Below, piece after piece: positions 1 through 11,009 of a stretch of DNA of 64,000 nt. The translations under genes were made by a program, and so were the position numbers. Within the stretch, counting starts at the first letter, position 1. The number at the start of each line of letters is the position of its first letter. The DNA lies in assembly GCA_963580285.1 (NCBI GenBank), contig OY757025.1:120935223-120999222 (forward strand). Reading direction: 5' to 3'. The notes beneath the pieces were generated by a model. That model did not search any database and had not been told where the DNA came from. It saw nothing but the letters and a program-made list of their open reading frames with translations. The DNA comes from Lucinisca nassula. Taxonomy: Eukaryota; Mollusca; Bivalvia; Lucinida; Lucinidae.

Positions 1-2246
1 TCATAAAATTCCTTATATCTCAGAAACCTTACAGATCCCCACCCTTAAATCATATATATTCTTGTTCCTTATGATAAGATGCATTAAGTGACACCAACCT
101 GGGGATCCCCCCGGATGTGCCGGGGACATGCCCCACCCCCTCCACTTCATAAAATGCCATTTATCTCCGAAACCATTCAGATCCCCACCCGTAAAGCGTA
201 TATATTCTTGTCTCTTATGATAAGATGCACTCAGTGACACCAACCTGGGGGTCCCCCAGGATGTGCCTGGGCCATGCCCCAGCCCTCCATTTCACAACAG
301 GCCCAATATTCCAGAAACCTAACAGATCCAAACCCCTAAATGAAATATATTTTTGTTCCTTATGATAAGTTGCATTCAGTGACACCAACCTGGGGGACAC
401 CCGGGATGTGCCGGGGACATTCCCAACCCCCTCCACTTCATAAAAGGTTGGCCCCCGCCCATGGGGGCTTGAAGAAATATATGGGCTGCATGATGCTTCC
501 ACACAGAGCTGAATCCGCCCCGCACACTAGTACTGGTAAACCGCTTAGAGCCTGTCCAGGAACCGTGGTGCGAGGCGGACCGTCCATGCTAATAAACCCT
601 ATTGGTTTCATTGGGCGGCAGGGCTTGTGATATCATTTCATCTCAATGTCGGGTAAAAGTCCCACAAAATTGGAAGCAACATCCCAGAAATGACCTTTAC
701 AGTGTTGACGGGGATGTTAAACCTCAAATCAAACAAACAAACAAAACTTCATAAAAGGCCAAATATTCCAAAACCTTACAAATCCCCACCCCTAAACCAA
801 ATATATTCTTGTTCCTTATGATAAGAAGCATTAAGTGACACCAACCTGGGGGTCCCCCCAGATGTGCCGGGGACATGCCCCACCCCCTCCACTTCATAAA
901 ATGCCATTTATCTCAGAAACCATTCAGATCTCCACCCATATATTCTTTTTCCTTATGATAAGACGCACGCAGCGACACCAAGCTGAGGGTCCCCCGGGAT
1001 GTGCCGGGGTCATGCCCCACCCCCTCCACTTCATAAAAGGCCAAATATTCCAGAAACCTTACCGATCCCCGCCCCTAAACCATATATATTCTTGTTCCTT
1101 GTGATAAGACACATTCAGTGACACCAACATAGGGTTCCCCCAGGGCTCGCCTGTGGGCCATGCTCCATTCTTCAATTTCACAAAAGACCATATATCTGAG
1201 AAACTGTTCAGAGCCCTACCCCTAAGCCATATATATTCTTGTTCCTTATGATAAGATGCAATCAGTGACACCAGCATGGGCCCCCACTCCCCCTTCATTA
1301 AAAGCCATATATCTCAGAAACCGGTCAGATCCCCACCCCTCTTGTTCCTTATGATAAGACCCCACTTCATATTAGGCCATATATCTCAGAAACTATTCAA
1401 ATCCGCACCACATAATCACATATATTCTTGTTCATTGTTATTAGACACATTCAGTCAACCCATCTTGTGGGGTCTGCAGGGGCCATTTCTCTCCCATCCA
1501 CTTCATAAAAGGGCCTCATATCTCAGAAACTGTTCAGCATTAGGGTGCAACAATCTTGGGCTTTTCTGAAATCCACCATGCCCGAATCCCCCCACTGCTT
1601 AAAAGGCCTTACATCTCAGGAGCCATACATATTCCACCGCTAAACCATTTATGTCTCTGTTCTTTTTTATAAGACACATTTAGTGGCACCAACCAGGGCT
1701 CCATTGTGTTCATGCCCCACCCTCTCTACTATATAAAACACCTAATATTTCAGATACAGTCCACATGAGTGCATGCTCATTTGGGAATTGGGAGACTTTA
1801 TAATTGGCAGATTAAAATCATACCATGTTAAAATACATGTCTGCCATTGGGCAATGCCCATCTGAGCTCTGGTTTAGAAATTTGGCTCTTTGGTTTGTTT
1901 GCCATGGCAAGTTAAGAGTTTCCATTGACTTATAATGGGGAAAATTGAAAAATGACATTTATGCCTTTCAAGATATTTTGTCAAACATACATAGAAATGT
2001 TCCTTTAATAATGTTCTTTAAGGCCTATTGGTTGCCACATATGGGAAATTGTCAGTTGTCATCTGTTGTCCTGCAACAACACATTCAAGCGACATCAGAC
2101 CTCTGAAGCCACTAGGCTGATTGGGTCCAAATTTTATCTGTAGCATCCTTGGGCGCAGGGCTTCCATGGTTAATTAAAATACTTTGCTGCCAGTCGGCAG
2201 TGCCCCCTGAGCTCTGGTGAGCATAGTGGCCCATGGGCCTCTTGTT
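1..2246 (+). mobile_element. HINE (helentron-like) with ~145-bp tandem repeats, left end outside window
   Basis: GTGACACC recurs at 89, 234, 379, 835, 972, 1118 and 1265, a period near 145 bp once the SINE-1 is removed; the array fades by about 1740. The distal 500 bp lead to the palindrome GGCCCATGGGCC at 2228-2239 followed by TCTTGTTT, the 3' hairpin plus CTTGTT end seen in the other HINEs here. Open frames inside are products of the repeat. Confidence 0.72.
448..745 (+). mobile_element. SINE-1, complete, 13-bp TSD
   Basis: Runs from GGCCCCCGCCCATGGGGGCT to GTTAAACCTCAAATC plus an (AAAC)n tail. ACTTCATAAAAGG at 435-447 and 746-758 is the TSD, and removing the element restores the exact 145-bp period of the array. 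The tail defines the sense strand. I see no convincing A/B boxes, so its promoter class is open. Confidence 0.88.
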
Positions 2247-2415
2247 TAATGTTTTATCTAAGTTTTTATAAGGAAATTATTTAAGATCAAATTTGGACCA
2301 CATCATTACAACATTGAAGACACCAGATCTTTTTGATTTGTAAACCCATGTTTGTCAGTCAACCCAGCGTAACTTCACGTTGCTGATATCCACATACTGT
2401 CAATGATTTGAAGTA
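2247..2415 (+). repeat. Local duplication, copy 1
   Basis: TGTTTTATCTAAGTTTTTAT to GATATCCACATACTGTCAAT matches 4842-5003 with few differences. Each copy is followed by a SINE-1 in the same orientation. Confidence 0.75.
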
Positions 2416-2428
2416 AAATCCATATAAT

Positions 2429-2686
2429 GGCCCGGGCCCATCGGGGCTTGGAGATATAGATTGGGCTGCAGGATGCTTCCACACAGAGCTGAAACTGACC
2501 GCACTTGAGTACTGGTAAACCGCTTAGATTGACTATGCCTGCCCAGGCTATTGGTTTCATTGGGCGACAGGGCTTGAGATGTCATTTCATCTCAGTGTCG
2601 GGTAAAAGTCCCACAAAATTGGAAGCAATGTCTCCAAAATGACCTACACAGTGTTGACGGGAACGTTAAACCTCAAATCAACCAAG
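2429..2686 (+). mobile_element. SINE-1 copy
   Basis: GGGCTTGGAGATATAGATTG, GGGCTGCAGGATGCTTCC and the 3' GACGGGAACGTTAAACCTC are present. It lies at the edge of a block duplicated at 4842-5003, where another SINE-1 starts at the equivalent place. Confidence 0.78.
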
Positions 2687-2689
2687 CAT

Positions 2690-2893
2690 TGACGTAGTCA
2701 ACTATTGCGTGAACCCTAGTTTTTCGCCATAGTATTTAATTTCTCAAGAACTATAAGAGCTTCATAAATGATACTTGGTGCAAGCTTGTATCTGGGATTT
2801 CATCTTTTTCATGTTTGACCTTGACCTAGATTTTATTGTTTAGTGACTTAATTTGCGCCCCCACAGGCATTGAGTAGAATTCTTGTTCAGCAA
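2690..2893 (+). mobile_element. HINE 3' fragment
   Basis: TTTCTCAAGAACTATAAGAG, TTTGACCTTGACCTAG and the GAATTCTTGTT end match the 3' part of the HINEs at 5059 and 24794. Confidence 0.6.
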
Positions 2894-3064
2894 AAATAAC
2901 ACTGTTTTAGGTATTTTGCTTACCTGAAAGTTAAAGTTTTAACCTCTAATGAGCTTGTTAAGGTAACGATGCTTTGAACAACTGGGCCATGCTCTTTCTA
3001 TGAAAAGTAAAAGTAAAAAAAAAAAAAAAAAATGAAAATGCTGTCTGCTTGTTTTGATTAGCAC

Positions 3065-3307
3065 TTAAGGAGAAATGGAACACCTGGCAGATTTTTCCAC
3101 CATTCTTCAAAGGGAGACAACTTTCGGGACTCCCTGTTCACTTTTCTATAAGCCCTGTCCAACTGAAAAATGAGTCTACTCTTAAAGGAAAGAATTTGCT
3201 CCTCAGGATCAAATTCTTTCCTTTGAGAGTTGACCCTATTGACTAATGGGAGACAAAAATACTTTTGCAGGAGTTGCCTCCCCTGAAGGTGTTCCCATTC
3301 TCCTTAA
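3065..3307. mobile_element. Fold-back MITE, TTAAGGAGAA ends
   Basis: TTAAGGAGAAATGGAACACC and GGTGTTCCCATTCTCCTTAA are inverted. A second hairpin lies at the centre (GGAAAGAATTTG / CAAATTCTTTCC). A related piece is at about 15180-15300 (GGAGTGAGTTGCCTCTCC). Confidence 0.75.
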
Positions 3308-3569
3308 AGGGTTTAATGATAGAGTTTGATGCCAGAAATTTAGAGGTTTAGAACAAATTGATAAACACAAGGAAAACATTAAGGAAACAGTTAGATGATG
3401 AAATCCAAATTTACATCAGATATAGAGAAAGGTTTTAGAGCTTAATTTATTATCTTGGGTAATGTTTTGATTTAGGTACAATTTGAATAAATGAGTCATA
3501 TAAGAATGTAATCACTCTCCTGATTTTTAGCTCATCCGAGCCAAAGGCTCACAAGGTGAGCTTATAGTT

Positions 3570-3829
3570 GACATGGGTTGGCTTGGTGAGGCAAAGGTGA
3601 TGTGTACTTCGCGTCACTCAGGTGTCCATCTATATTGGCTAACAGTTGGACAAGGCCTGCTGTCCTTGCTGCAGGTAAAGGTAAGGGTAGAGGGGAAATG
3701 TTGTTATTTCATCTGTTTCCACACCTCCTCTTCCATCTCCTGTAGTATTTCTTCTATCTCTTTTTCTCCCTTTCTCTTGGAGATTGCACCAAACGGCCCA
3801 CAAGGACTGACGTGTCTTTGTTCGTTTGA
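3570..3829 (+). mobile_element. SINE-7 copy
   Basis: CACTCAGGTGTCCATCTATA, CTGCAGGTAAAGGTAAGG and the pyrimidine-rich CTTCTATCTCTTTTTCTCCC are shared with 7193-7716. Its end abuts a minus-strand SINE-1. The plus-strand open frame here is not a gene. Confidence 0.55.
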
Positions 3830-4104
3830 TTCCCCGTCAACACTGTAAAGGTCATTTTGGAGACGTTGCTTCCAATTTTGTGGGACTTTTTCCTGACATA
3901 GAGGTAAATGACATCTCAAAGGCTGCCACCAAATGAAACAAAGTTTATAAGCATGAACTATCCAACTAGCACCGCTCTGCCTGGGCAGGCTTAGACCCTC
4001 TAAGCAGTTTGCCTGTACTAGTGTACGGTTGGTTTCAACTATGCATGGAAACCCCTCATGCAGCCCATCTACTTCTTCAAGTCCTGATGGGCGGGGGCCG
4101 TGGT
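3830..4104 (-). mobile_element. SINE-1 copy within HINE-like sequence
   Basis: Reverse-strand copy from CCCCGTCAACACTGTAAAGG to CTGATGGGCGGGGGCC. An open frame on the minus strand (3704-4174) is derived from it and is not a gene. Confidence 0.8.
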
Positions 4105-4841
4105 TGACGAGTAGTTGAACCCAAATCCACAGTATACCAATGGTCGGTTGTCCGTCATCTGTCCACACTTTCAAACAATATTCTTCTCAGAAACCACTGG
4201 TTTAATCGTAGTCATATGTTATAGTAGAACATCTATGCCTCAGGGAACGATTTATATAATTTGTCCTGGTATAATGACCAAGATGACCGCCATGCCCGTA
4301 TAAGGTAAAAACCCTTTGAAATCTTCTTCTCCAGAACCCTAAGTCAGAGGACTTTGAAAAATGACAGACAGCAAAAGGGACCCAAGGCCTACAAAAGTTA
4401 TACAAATCATGATGCTGGGTTGACCTTGACCTATTTTACACTAAGGTCAAATTTAGTCCCTAAGGCGTTTGAGATAAAAGTAAAAATGTGCTTGTTTTGA
4501 TTACAATTGTAGGTAGGAACAGACAATAGCTCTTATATGAACCTCTATGAATGTCAAAGGTCAAGGTCACAAGGATTGAATAACCATCTGAATTTCAAAC
4601 ATCTCCTCAGAAACCACAGGGCCGATTGAAGTCGCCACCAAGGTTTCGTTTCTGTATGACTTTAGTATTCGAAGGGACGAATCGATCTCTATAATAGATT
4701 TTCATCTGCTCTGTAGTTTTTCTTTGCACATTTATTGTTAAGAAGTTCATGAAGATGCTTCCATTTGTATCTTTATGTGAAACTCATTAAAAACAGTAGG
4801 CAAAATCAATTTAAGCCTGATTAACGAAGCCTATTGATTTT

Positions 4842-5003
4842 TTTTATGTTTTATCTAAGTTTTTATAAGGAAATTATTTGAGATCAAAATTGGACATCAT
4901 TACAACATTGAAGACACTAGATCTTTTTGATTCGTAATCAATGTTTGTCAGTCAACCAAGAGTAACTTCACATTGCTGATATCCACATACTGTCAATTAC
5001 ACA
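4842..5003 (+). repeat. Local duplication, copy 2
   Basis: Counterpart of 2247-2415. Lies between two HINEs. Confidence 0.75.
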
Positions 5004-5055
5004 TACTGGCCCCTGCCCATCGAGGCTTGGAGAAATGGATTAGGCTGCGCGATGC
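5003..5055 (+). mobile_element. SINE-1, 5' end only
   Basis: GGCCCCTGCCCATCGAGGCT to GCGATGCTTCCA, then an abrupt switch to the CCGT-rich start of a HINE. Confidence 0.6.
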
Positions 5056-5058
5056 TTC

Positions 5059-5790
5059 CAGTTTCCGTCCATTCGTTCGTCCATTCGTTTGTCCGTTTGT
5101 CAAGGCGTCAACATTTGCGACCACCCTAGCGTTCACCCAAAGGTTCAAGTTTTTTTCTCAATACCTATAAGAGCTTCATTAATGATACTTGGTACAAACT
5201 TGTATCTGAGGATGGCAACTTAAATGCAAGCATCCATATTTGACCTTGACATATATTTTATGGGTCACTGACTTTGTAAAATATTGCCACCACCCTAGCG
5301 TTCACCCTAATGGTCAAGTTTATTTCTCAAGCACTATAAGAGCTTCATTAATGACACTTGGCACAAACTTGTATCTGGGGATTGCAACTTAAATGCAAGC
5401 ATCCATATTTGACCTTGACCAACATTTTATGGAACACTGACTTTGTAAAATATTGCGATCACCCTAGCGTTCACCCAAATGGTAAGAACTATAAGAGCTT
5501 AATTAATGATACTTGGTACAAACTTGTATCTGGAGATGGGAACTTAAATGCAAGCATCCATATTTGACCTTGACCTAAATTTCATGGTTCACTGACTTTG
5601 TAAAATATTGCAACCACCCTAGCAATCACCCTAATGGTTAAGTTCATTTCTGAAGAATTATTACAGCTTAATTAATGATACTTAGTACAGTACAAGCTTG
5701 CATTTAAGAATTGCAACTTTTATGCAAGCATTTATTTTTTACCTTGGCCTAGTGGCCACAGGTGCGACATAGCCTTCGGCGGAATTCTTG
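5059..5790 (+). mobile_element. HINE with ~170-bp tandem repeats
   Basis: After a CCGT/CCATTCGT-rich start, CACCCTAGCGTTCACCC recurs about every 170 bp (near 5110, 5284, 5454, 5610). It ends with the GCCTTCGGC hairpin and GGAATTCTTGT. The frames at 4973-5567 belong to the repeats. Confidence 0.75.
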
Positions 5791-5810
5791 TAGGTCATTT
5801 TTGACTGCCC

Positions 5811-5992
5811 AGGAAAATTGCTGCGAGTCAGCCCGTCCATGCTTATAAACCCTATTGGTTTCATTGGGCGGCAGGGATTGAGATGTCATTTCATCTCAAT
5901 GTCGGGTAAAGTCCCACAAAATTGAAAGCAACGTCTCCAAAATGACCTAAATAGTGTTGATGGGGACATTAAACCTCAAATCAAACAAACAA
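5811..5992 (+). mobile_element. SINE-1, 3' part
   Basis: From CTGCCCAGGAAAATTGC to CCTCAAATCAAACAAACAAA. The 5' third is missing. Confidence 0.72.
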
Positions 5993-6110
5993 AGGTCATT
6001 TTTGAATTGGTAACTTTACCTATCCAAACTTTTCCTGGGCAGGCATATACTTAAGCAGTTAACCAGTACTGTGTGCACATTCTTTGGCCAGAAACTAACA
6101 ACAAATAGGG
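5993..6110 (-). mobile_element. SINE-5-like fragment
   Basis: GGTCATTTTTGAATTGGTAA and TTTCCTGGGCAGGCATATAC match the antisense 3' half of SINE-5. Confidence 0.45.
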
Positions 6111-6114
6111 CTGT

Positions 6115-6285
6115 GGGTTTGAGCCTGACTTGGGCCATAGCCTAACTTGGGTCATATGTGAGACGCCAAGTTCTGTAACAGATGGTCGGGTGGTTTTTCT
6201 CTGGGTACTCAGGTTTTAGGCTCGATATGAGTGAAATAATCTTGAAGGGGCTGTAAAACCAAAATAAAGAAAATAAATAGGAATT
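6115..6285 (+). mobile_element. SINE-2, 5'-truncated
   Basis: GAGCCTGACTTGGGCC, GTGGTTTTTCTCTGGGTACT and GAAATAATCTTGAAGGGGC match the SINE-2 body and tail. It runs directly into the TTAA of the MITE-B at 6287. Confidence 0.65.
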
Positions 6286-6286
6286 A

Positions 6287-6515
6287 TTAACCCTTTTTGT
6301 ACCAAATGGAATCTTCCACCTCATATATAGCAGGAATCCATTTCAAAATTTAGGGGTGTCAGGCTGTGTTTTCTTCAAAATTGATTTGGAAAATGGCTGA
6401 ACATTTTGCAAATAGTGTAGGCCCTGATCAGACACCACATTCTGCAGCGTCTCATCTGGGCCTGCACTGTTTGCCAGGGTACCCGTTTTGGGGTTTCCGG
6501 TACAAAATGGGTTAA
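6287..6515 (-). mobile_element. MITE-B, complete
   Basis: TTAACCCTTTTTGTACCAAA to TTTCCGGTACAAAATGGGTTAA (ends inverted), core TAGTGTAGGCCCTGATCAGA. TTAA TSD. Plus and minus frames here are incidental. Confidence 0.82.
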
Positions 6516-6720
6516 CCCATTTCATATGGGGTCATTGGCAAACATGGGGTGACCCATTTCATATGGGGTCATTGGCAAACAGTGCAGGCCCAGATCTTAC
6601 ACCACAGAAGATATCATCTGATCAGGGCCTCCACTGTTAAGAGACTGATCACCCATTTTCTAAAAAAAATTCTAAAAATAACTGAACCTGACATAATGAT
6701 CCTGCTGCATATACATGTAA
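6512..6720 (+). mobile_element. MITE-B-like, shares TTAA with previous copy
   Basis: TTAACCCATTTCATATGGGG begins on the shared TTAA. CCCATTTCATATGGGG is repeated 40 bp on. Core remnants GCAGGCCCAGATC; right end decayed. Confidence 0.6.
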
Positions 6721-7039
6721 GGAAGGGTGTGTGTGTGGGGGTGGGTGGGAGGTGTTGGAGAATAATCCATTCAGTTCAGAATTGGTTTATGAGCAAAGTT
6801 AGGTTTGCTAGACAGCTCCTCATTACCTTAAAAGTGTTGATTAGGATGTTAAACTAACAAACTAAACTTTGTCATACTCCCTTAAAATCTACAGCAATGC
6901 TGAAATTTTGCTTCATGCAGTTCTGTGGCATCTCATCAGGATCTATATACACAGTTTGCTACTCACCCAGCAGCTTTAAGACACAACATCGCATAGTAAA
7001 GTTTTAGAACAGGAGTTCAGCATTGGTGTCCGAAAGCAT

Positions 7040-7192
7040 TATTTCAATTATTTCGAGCCGTTAGTTAATCAGAGGTGGTTGAAAAGTGGATGTACCTCGA
7101 CGTTTGTTGCAGAACTTGGCATCTCATATGTGGCCCGATCGAAGCATGGATACTTAATGATTATAAGTCAGGGCCCTTATACACTGGGGGTG
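7040..7192 (-). mobile_element. SINE-2, old copy
   Basis: Reverse-strand body (TTGCAGAACTTGGCATCTCA, then GTCAGGGCCCTTATACACTG near the head), with an internally shortened middle. Confidence 0.5.
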
Positions 7193-7716
7193 GTTGGGAG
7201 AGGGCAGTCATGTATCTTGCATACCTGAGGAGTCCAACTGACACTGGCTTACAGTTGTCCTTGTAGCAGCTAAGGGTATAGGGTGAGCATTGTTAGTATA
7301 CCCCTGCAAACGAAGTTTGAAGGGGGTATATAGGAGTCAGCTTGTCGTCTGTCGTCGGTCCGTTACAAAAAACTTTAACATTGCTCATAACTTCCTTATT
7401 CTTTGACCGATTTCTTTAATATTCACACACCACACACCTTGCCACTAGTACTTAAGATTGATATACACGAACCTGACCTTGACCTTTACGTTGACCTTCC
7501 TCAAGGTCAAATACTTGTAAAAATTTGTCGGTAGCGAGGTATAATTGGCGCCCGTTAGGCGGCAGCTCTAGTTTCTTCTATTCATTTTCCTCTTTCTCCT
7601 CTGTCTCTCACCTTCATCTCCTCTTCTATCTCTTCTACCTCTTTTCTCCCTTTCCCTTGGAGATGACACCATATGACCCTGGTAATAAGGGTTGATGTGT
7701 TAATCAATCAATCAAT
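7193..7716 (+). mobile_element. SINE-7 interrupted by a small HINE
   Basis: Left part to about 7296 (GGCTTACAGTTGTCCTTGTA), right part 7573-7716 (CTTTTCTCCCTTTCCCTTGG) with an (AATC)n tail. The 276-bp insert is the HINE at 7297. Confidence 0.6.
7297..7572 (+). mobile_element. Small HINE, TATACCCC type
   Basis: 5' TATACCCCTGCAAACG pairs with GGGGGTATATAG a few bases on. GTCGTCTGTCGTCGG follows. The 3' end has GGCGCCCGTTAGGCGGC, a hairpin, then CTCTAGTT. It sits within a SINE-7. Confidence 0.6.
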
Positions 7717-7906
7717 CTTACTCACTAGGCCACAGAGACAATTTTTCTCTTGCCATCTAACGAATTGATTATTTATGCATCAGTATCCTTTCTATATCTA
7801 GATTGCAATTAAACTGGTCACTGGGCAGTTCCATTGATTTGTCACCGTTTTGGGATGTCAATATTACTTATGTGACGGAAATCACATTAGGTTAAATACT
7901 GATACA

Positions 7907-8122
7907 TTAACCCATTGTGTGCTTGTGGACTCTTCCATTGCTATATGTTGGACAAGTCCATTTGTCATATAAGGGGTGTCAGGCCTGTTTATTCATTACT
8001 ATTCTGTATTTGACGGAAAATTCTGTTAGTAAATAGTGCAGGCTGTGATCAGACGCCGCGTTCTGTGACGTCTGATCTGGGCCTGCACTGTTTGCTTCTG
8101 TTTCCTGCATGCAATGGGCCCA
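7907..8122 (-). mobile_element. MITE-B, diverged
   Basis: TTAACCCATTGTGTGC at left, core GATCAGACGCCGCGTTCTGT, right end near GCATGCAATGGGCC. Confidence 0.65.
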
Positions 8123-8392
8123 ATTGCTCTCTATTGCATTGCTAGGAGGTCCATTTGTTGGCATTGTTAGCTTAACAAGATTGTTAATGGTCAAATTATT
8201 AACTGTTCTAGCAAGTACATTATCTGAATTAAATTATGTAGTATTTTTTCTGAAAAAATATGATATGCAAAATTTGCTCACATTTTTTCAGCAAAAAGCC
8301 AGATTCCATGATCCAAGTTTTAAAGACATATTAACTAACAATAACATTGATATTGAACAACTGGACCAAAAGCATTTAAGTCTACTAATTTT

Positions 8393-8500
8393 ATTAGCCT
8401 GGCTCTTTTTGAAGAAAACGAGGAGGTATTGTCATAGCTCTGGCATCGTCTGCGTCGTCGTTGTCTGCGTCGTCATGCAAAAACTTGGACATTTTGTAAT
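8393..8500 (+). mobile_element. HINE 5' fragment
   Basis: TTTTGAAGAAAACGAGGAGG and TATTGTCATAGCTCTGGC match the start of the complete HINE at 23321. The rest is missing. Confidence 0.5.
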
Positions 8501-8501
8501 G

Positions 8502-9380
8502 CTAGGTTCCCACTGTCGTGCAATCCATTACGAACGCCATGACTGACTATTCGTAGCTGGTCTTGGAAGTTCCTCTGAAATTTCAGGTTTGGATACCAGG
8601 TGATGAGAGTCGATACATTCTTGTACGATTTGTTGCGCTCGGATGCAATCCAATCACGATTTGTCAATTTCAGGTGTCACGATCAGCCACGGTTTGCTCT
8701 CCCTTTCAGGTACGATCTATTGCGTTCCGATAGGATTGTTGCAATCGTGTCTACCACTTGGTATCGATCTGAAACGATAATCGGTTTCCCTGAATTGGGA
8801 CGATCTGATACATGCAGATACGTTCTTATACACTCATCACGAACCGATGCGCTCCGTTACGATGGCATACGACTGCTGTCTTGATGTTTTTCAAGATCAT
8901 TATTGAGGGCGATCACGATTTGAGCTATGACTGGACCCCAGACGGGTATATATACAGCCGAACTGACCTTGGACTTCATTGTTTCTTGGACTTTTATAAC
9001 ATATACACTAACCCTCAACCATTGATGAGGACAGGAGTTGTGGATGATGACAATGTGGCATTTTCTCTGGCTGGAATGGTTCAGGCTCCTGGGATGAGAC
9101 AGCCTTGCCTTTTCCCTTCTTGCATCTAGTACCCTTGGGTGACATCTCTCAAAGGCTCCAAAATACAAGCAAAGGCCTGTACCTAGATATACTCTCTTCA
9201 AGAGCAGATCGCTGGATGAGTCGCATTAAATCCTGTCCGGTATAATATGGGCACGAGAACTCGTAACAGATCCTAAAAGTTCATGTGAAAACGTAGTTAC
9301 TCGTATCTACTCGCATTTACTTGTATCACCTCGTATCTGATGGCGAGTCATTTGTGACAGGTCTTGAGCAATGGGACTAG
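8502..9380. mobile_element. Element Q2: ACGAT-rich DNA element with an unexplained interior
   Basis: CTAGGTTCCCACTG at left and AATGGGACTAG at right are weak inverted ends. ACGAT/ATCGT occurs at least nine times within 8600-8925. The centre (about 8930-9200) has a different composition, a TATATATA, and overlapping frames on both strands (8812-9129 plus; 8857-9201 minus). None resembles a family I know; captured host sequence is possible. Confidence 0.45.
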
Positions 9381-9439
9381 ACAGACCGTAACAAATCATG
9401 GGAGATCGCAACACATCTCAACAGAACATGGTGTTTGTG

Positions 9440-9866
9440 TTGTCCAAGATCGACCCCGATCACAAGGTTGTTCACAGGGTCCAGGTCACATGACCAAGAT
9501 GGCTGCCATGCCCAGATAAGGTAAAAACCTTCTTCTCCAGAACCAGGGGGCCATTATCATGAAGCATAGTATGAAACATTGGGGACTCAAGTCATCCATA
9601 GGTTGTTCAAATGATGACCTCTGGGTGACCTTGACCAGTTTAAGGCATAGGTCAAATTTGGTTACATAGGCTTTCGAATGGGACAAAGTCAAAACAGTGT
9701 ATGTTTTGGAAACTATTGCAACCTGTGATCTGAAAATTGGTAATAGTAGATGCAGTTAGCCAAATGAGTAAATGAAAGTACATGAATATAAAAGGTCGGG
9801 GCCATTCTTTGACCTTGGCCCAAGGTCATTCAGATATAATACTTAAAACTGATTTTTCTCAGATAT
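9440..9866 (+). mobile_element. HINE-derived segment, no clear ends
   Basis: TCACATGACCAAGATGGCTG, TAAGGTAAAAACCTTCTTCT and AAGGTCATTCAGATAT match internal repeats of the AGCTCACC-type HINEs. Confidence 0.5.
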
Positions 9867-9870
9867 TTTT

Positions 9871-11002
9871 TATGCCCCCGGAATCTAAGAGATTCGGGGG
9901 CATATAGTTTTTGGTCTGTCCGTCTGTTTGTCTGTTTGTCCGTCTGCAAAAACTTTAACATTGGGCATAACTTTTGAATGGTAGTAGATAGAGCTTTCAT
10001 ATTTCACATGTGTATACCTTATCACAAGAGCTTTCCAGTGGTACCATAATTTTTGATCTCGTGACCTTGAACTTGACCTTTGACCTATTTTTTTTCCGTC
10101 TGTTTGTCTGTTTGTCCGTTTGTCCGTCTGCAAAAACTTTAACATTGGGCATAACTTTTGAATGGTAGTAGATAGAGCTTTCATATTTCACATGTGTATA
10201 CCTTATCACAAGACCTTTCCAGTGTTACCATAATTTTTGATCTCGTGACCTTGAACTTGACCTTTGACCTATTTTTTTCAAAATTTTTAAAAACATTAAC
10301 ATTGGCCATAACTTTCGATTGGTAAGTGATAGGGCTTTCATATTTCATATGTGCATTCATTGTCACAAGACCTTTCTAGTGGTACCATAATTTTTGACCT
10401 TGTGACCTTGACCGTGATGTTTGACCTACTTTTTAAAAACTTTAACATTGGCCATAACTTTCGATTGGTAAGTGGTAGGGCTTTCATATTTCACATGTGC
10501 ACTCCTTGTCACAAGACCTTTCTAGTGGTACCATAATTTTTGACCTCGTGACCTTGACCTTTGACCTACTTTTATAAACTTTAACATTGGCCATAACTTT
10601 CGATTGGTAAGTAGTAGGGCTTTCATATTTCACACGTGCACTCCTTGTCACAAGACCTTTCTAGTGGTACCATAATTTTTGTCCATCCAGACCCCCCCCC
10701 CTCAAGATCAAGGTCACTGTGGCTATTTTTAGAAAAACTTTGTCATCGCTCTAGCGCCAACATTTCTTTACGGATTTCAATATAACTTCACACAAATGTT
10801 CCTTATGACAATATCTCGAGCTAGTTCGACTTTCAAGGTCATGACCTCAAGGTCAAGGTCACTGTGGCTATTTTTAGAAAAACTTTGTAATCGCTCTGGC
10901 GCCTACATTTCTTGGCCATACCTTTTGATTGCTTAGTGATACTGCTTTCATATTTAACATGCGCTGTCCGGGGGCATCAGTGTTTCACAAACACATCTTG
11001 TT
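9871..11002 (+). mobile_element. HINE, ATGCCCCC type, copy 1
   Basis: 5' ATGCCCCCGGAATC with a GATTCGGGGGCAT partner forms a hairpin. TCTGTCCGTCTG repeats follow, then several ~115-120 bp repeats around CATAACTTTCGATTGGTAAG. The 3' end has CCGGGGGCAT (inverted match to the 5' end), GTGTTTCACAAACAC as terminal hairpin, and ATCTTGTT. Nearly identical to the copy at 29917. Helentron-associated elements of insects share this design: subterminal inverted repeats, tandem core, 3' hairpin, insertion at TT. Confidence 0.82.
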
Positions 11003-11009
11003 TTTTTTA

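Larger units (their letters stand above)
3529..4700 (+). mobile_element. HINE of the AGCTCANC type, invaded by two SINEs
   Basis: The start AGCTCATCCGAGCC with AAGGTGAGCTTATAG is cut by SINE-7 and SINE-1. After them come ATGACCAAGATGACCGCC and TTGACCTTGACC repeats as in the elements at 11010 and 61221. The 3' end is not distinct. Confidence 0.5.

Noticed and set aside
3704..4174. 156-codon minus-strand open frame
   Set aside because: Covers antisense SINE-7 plus SINE-1.
8109..8546. 145-codon plus-strand open frame
   Set aside because: Starts in a MITE-B and ends in HINE and Q2 sequence; chimeric.
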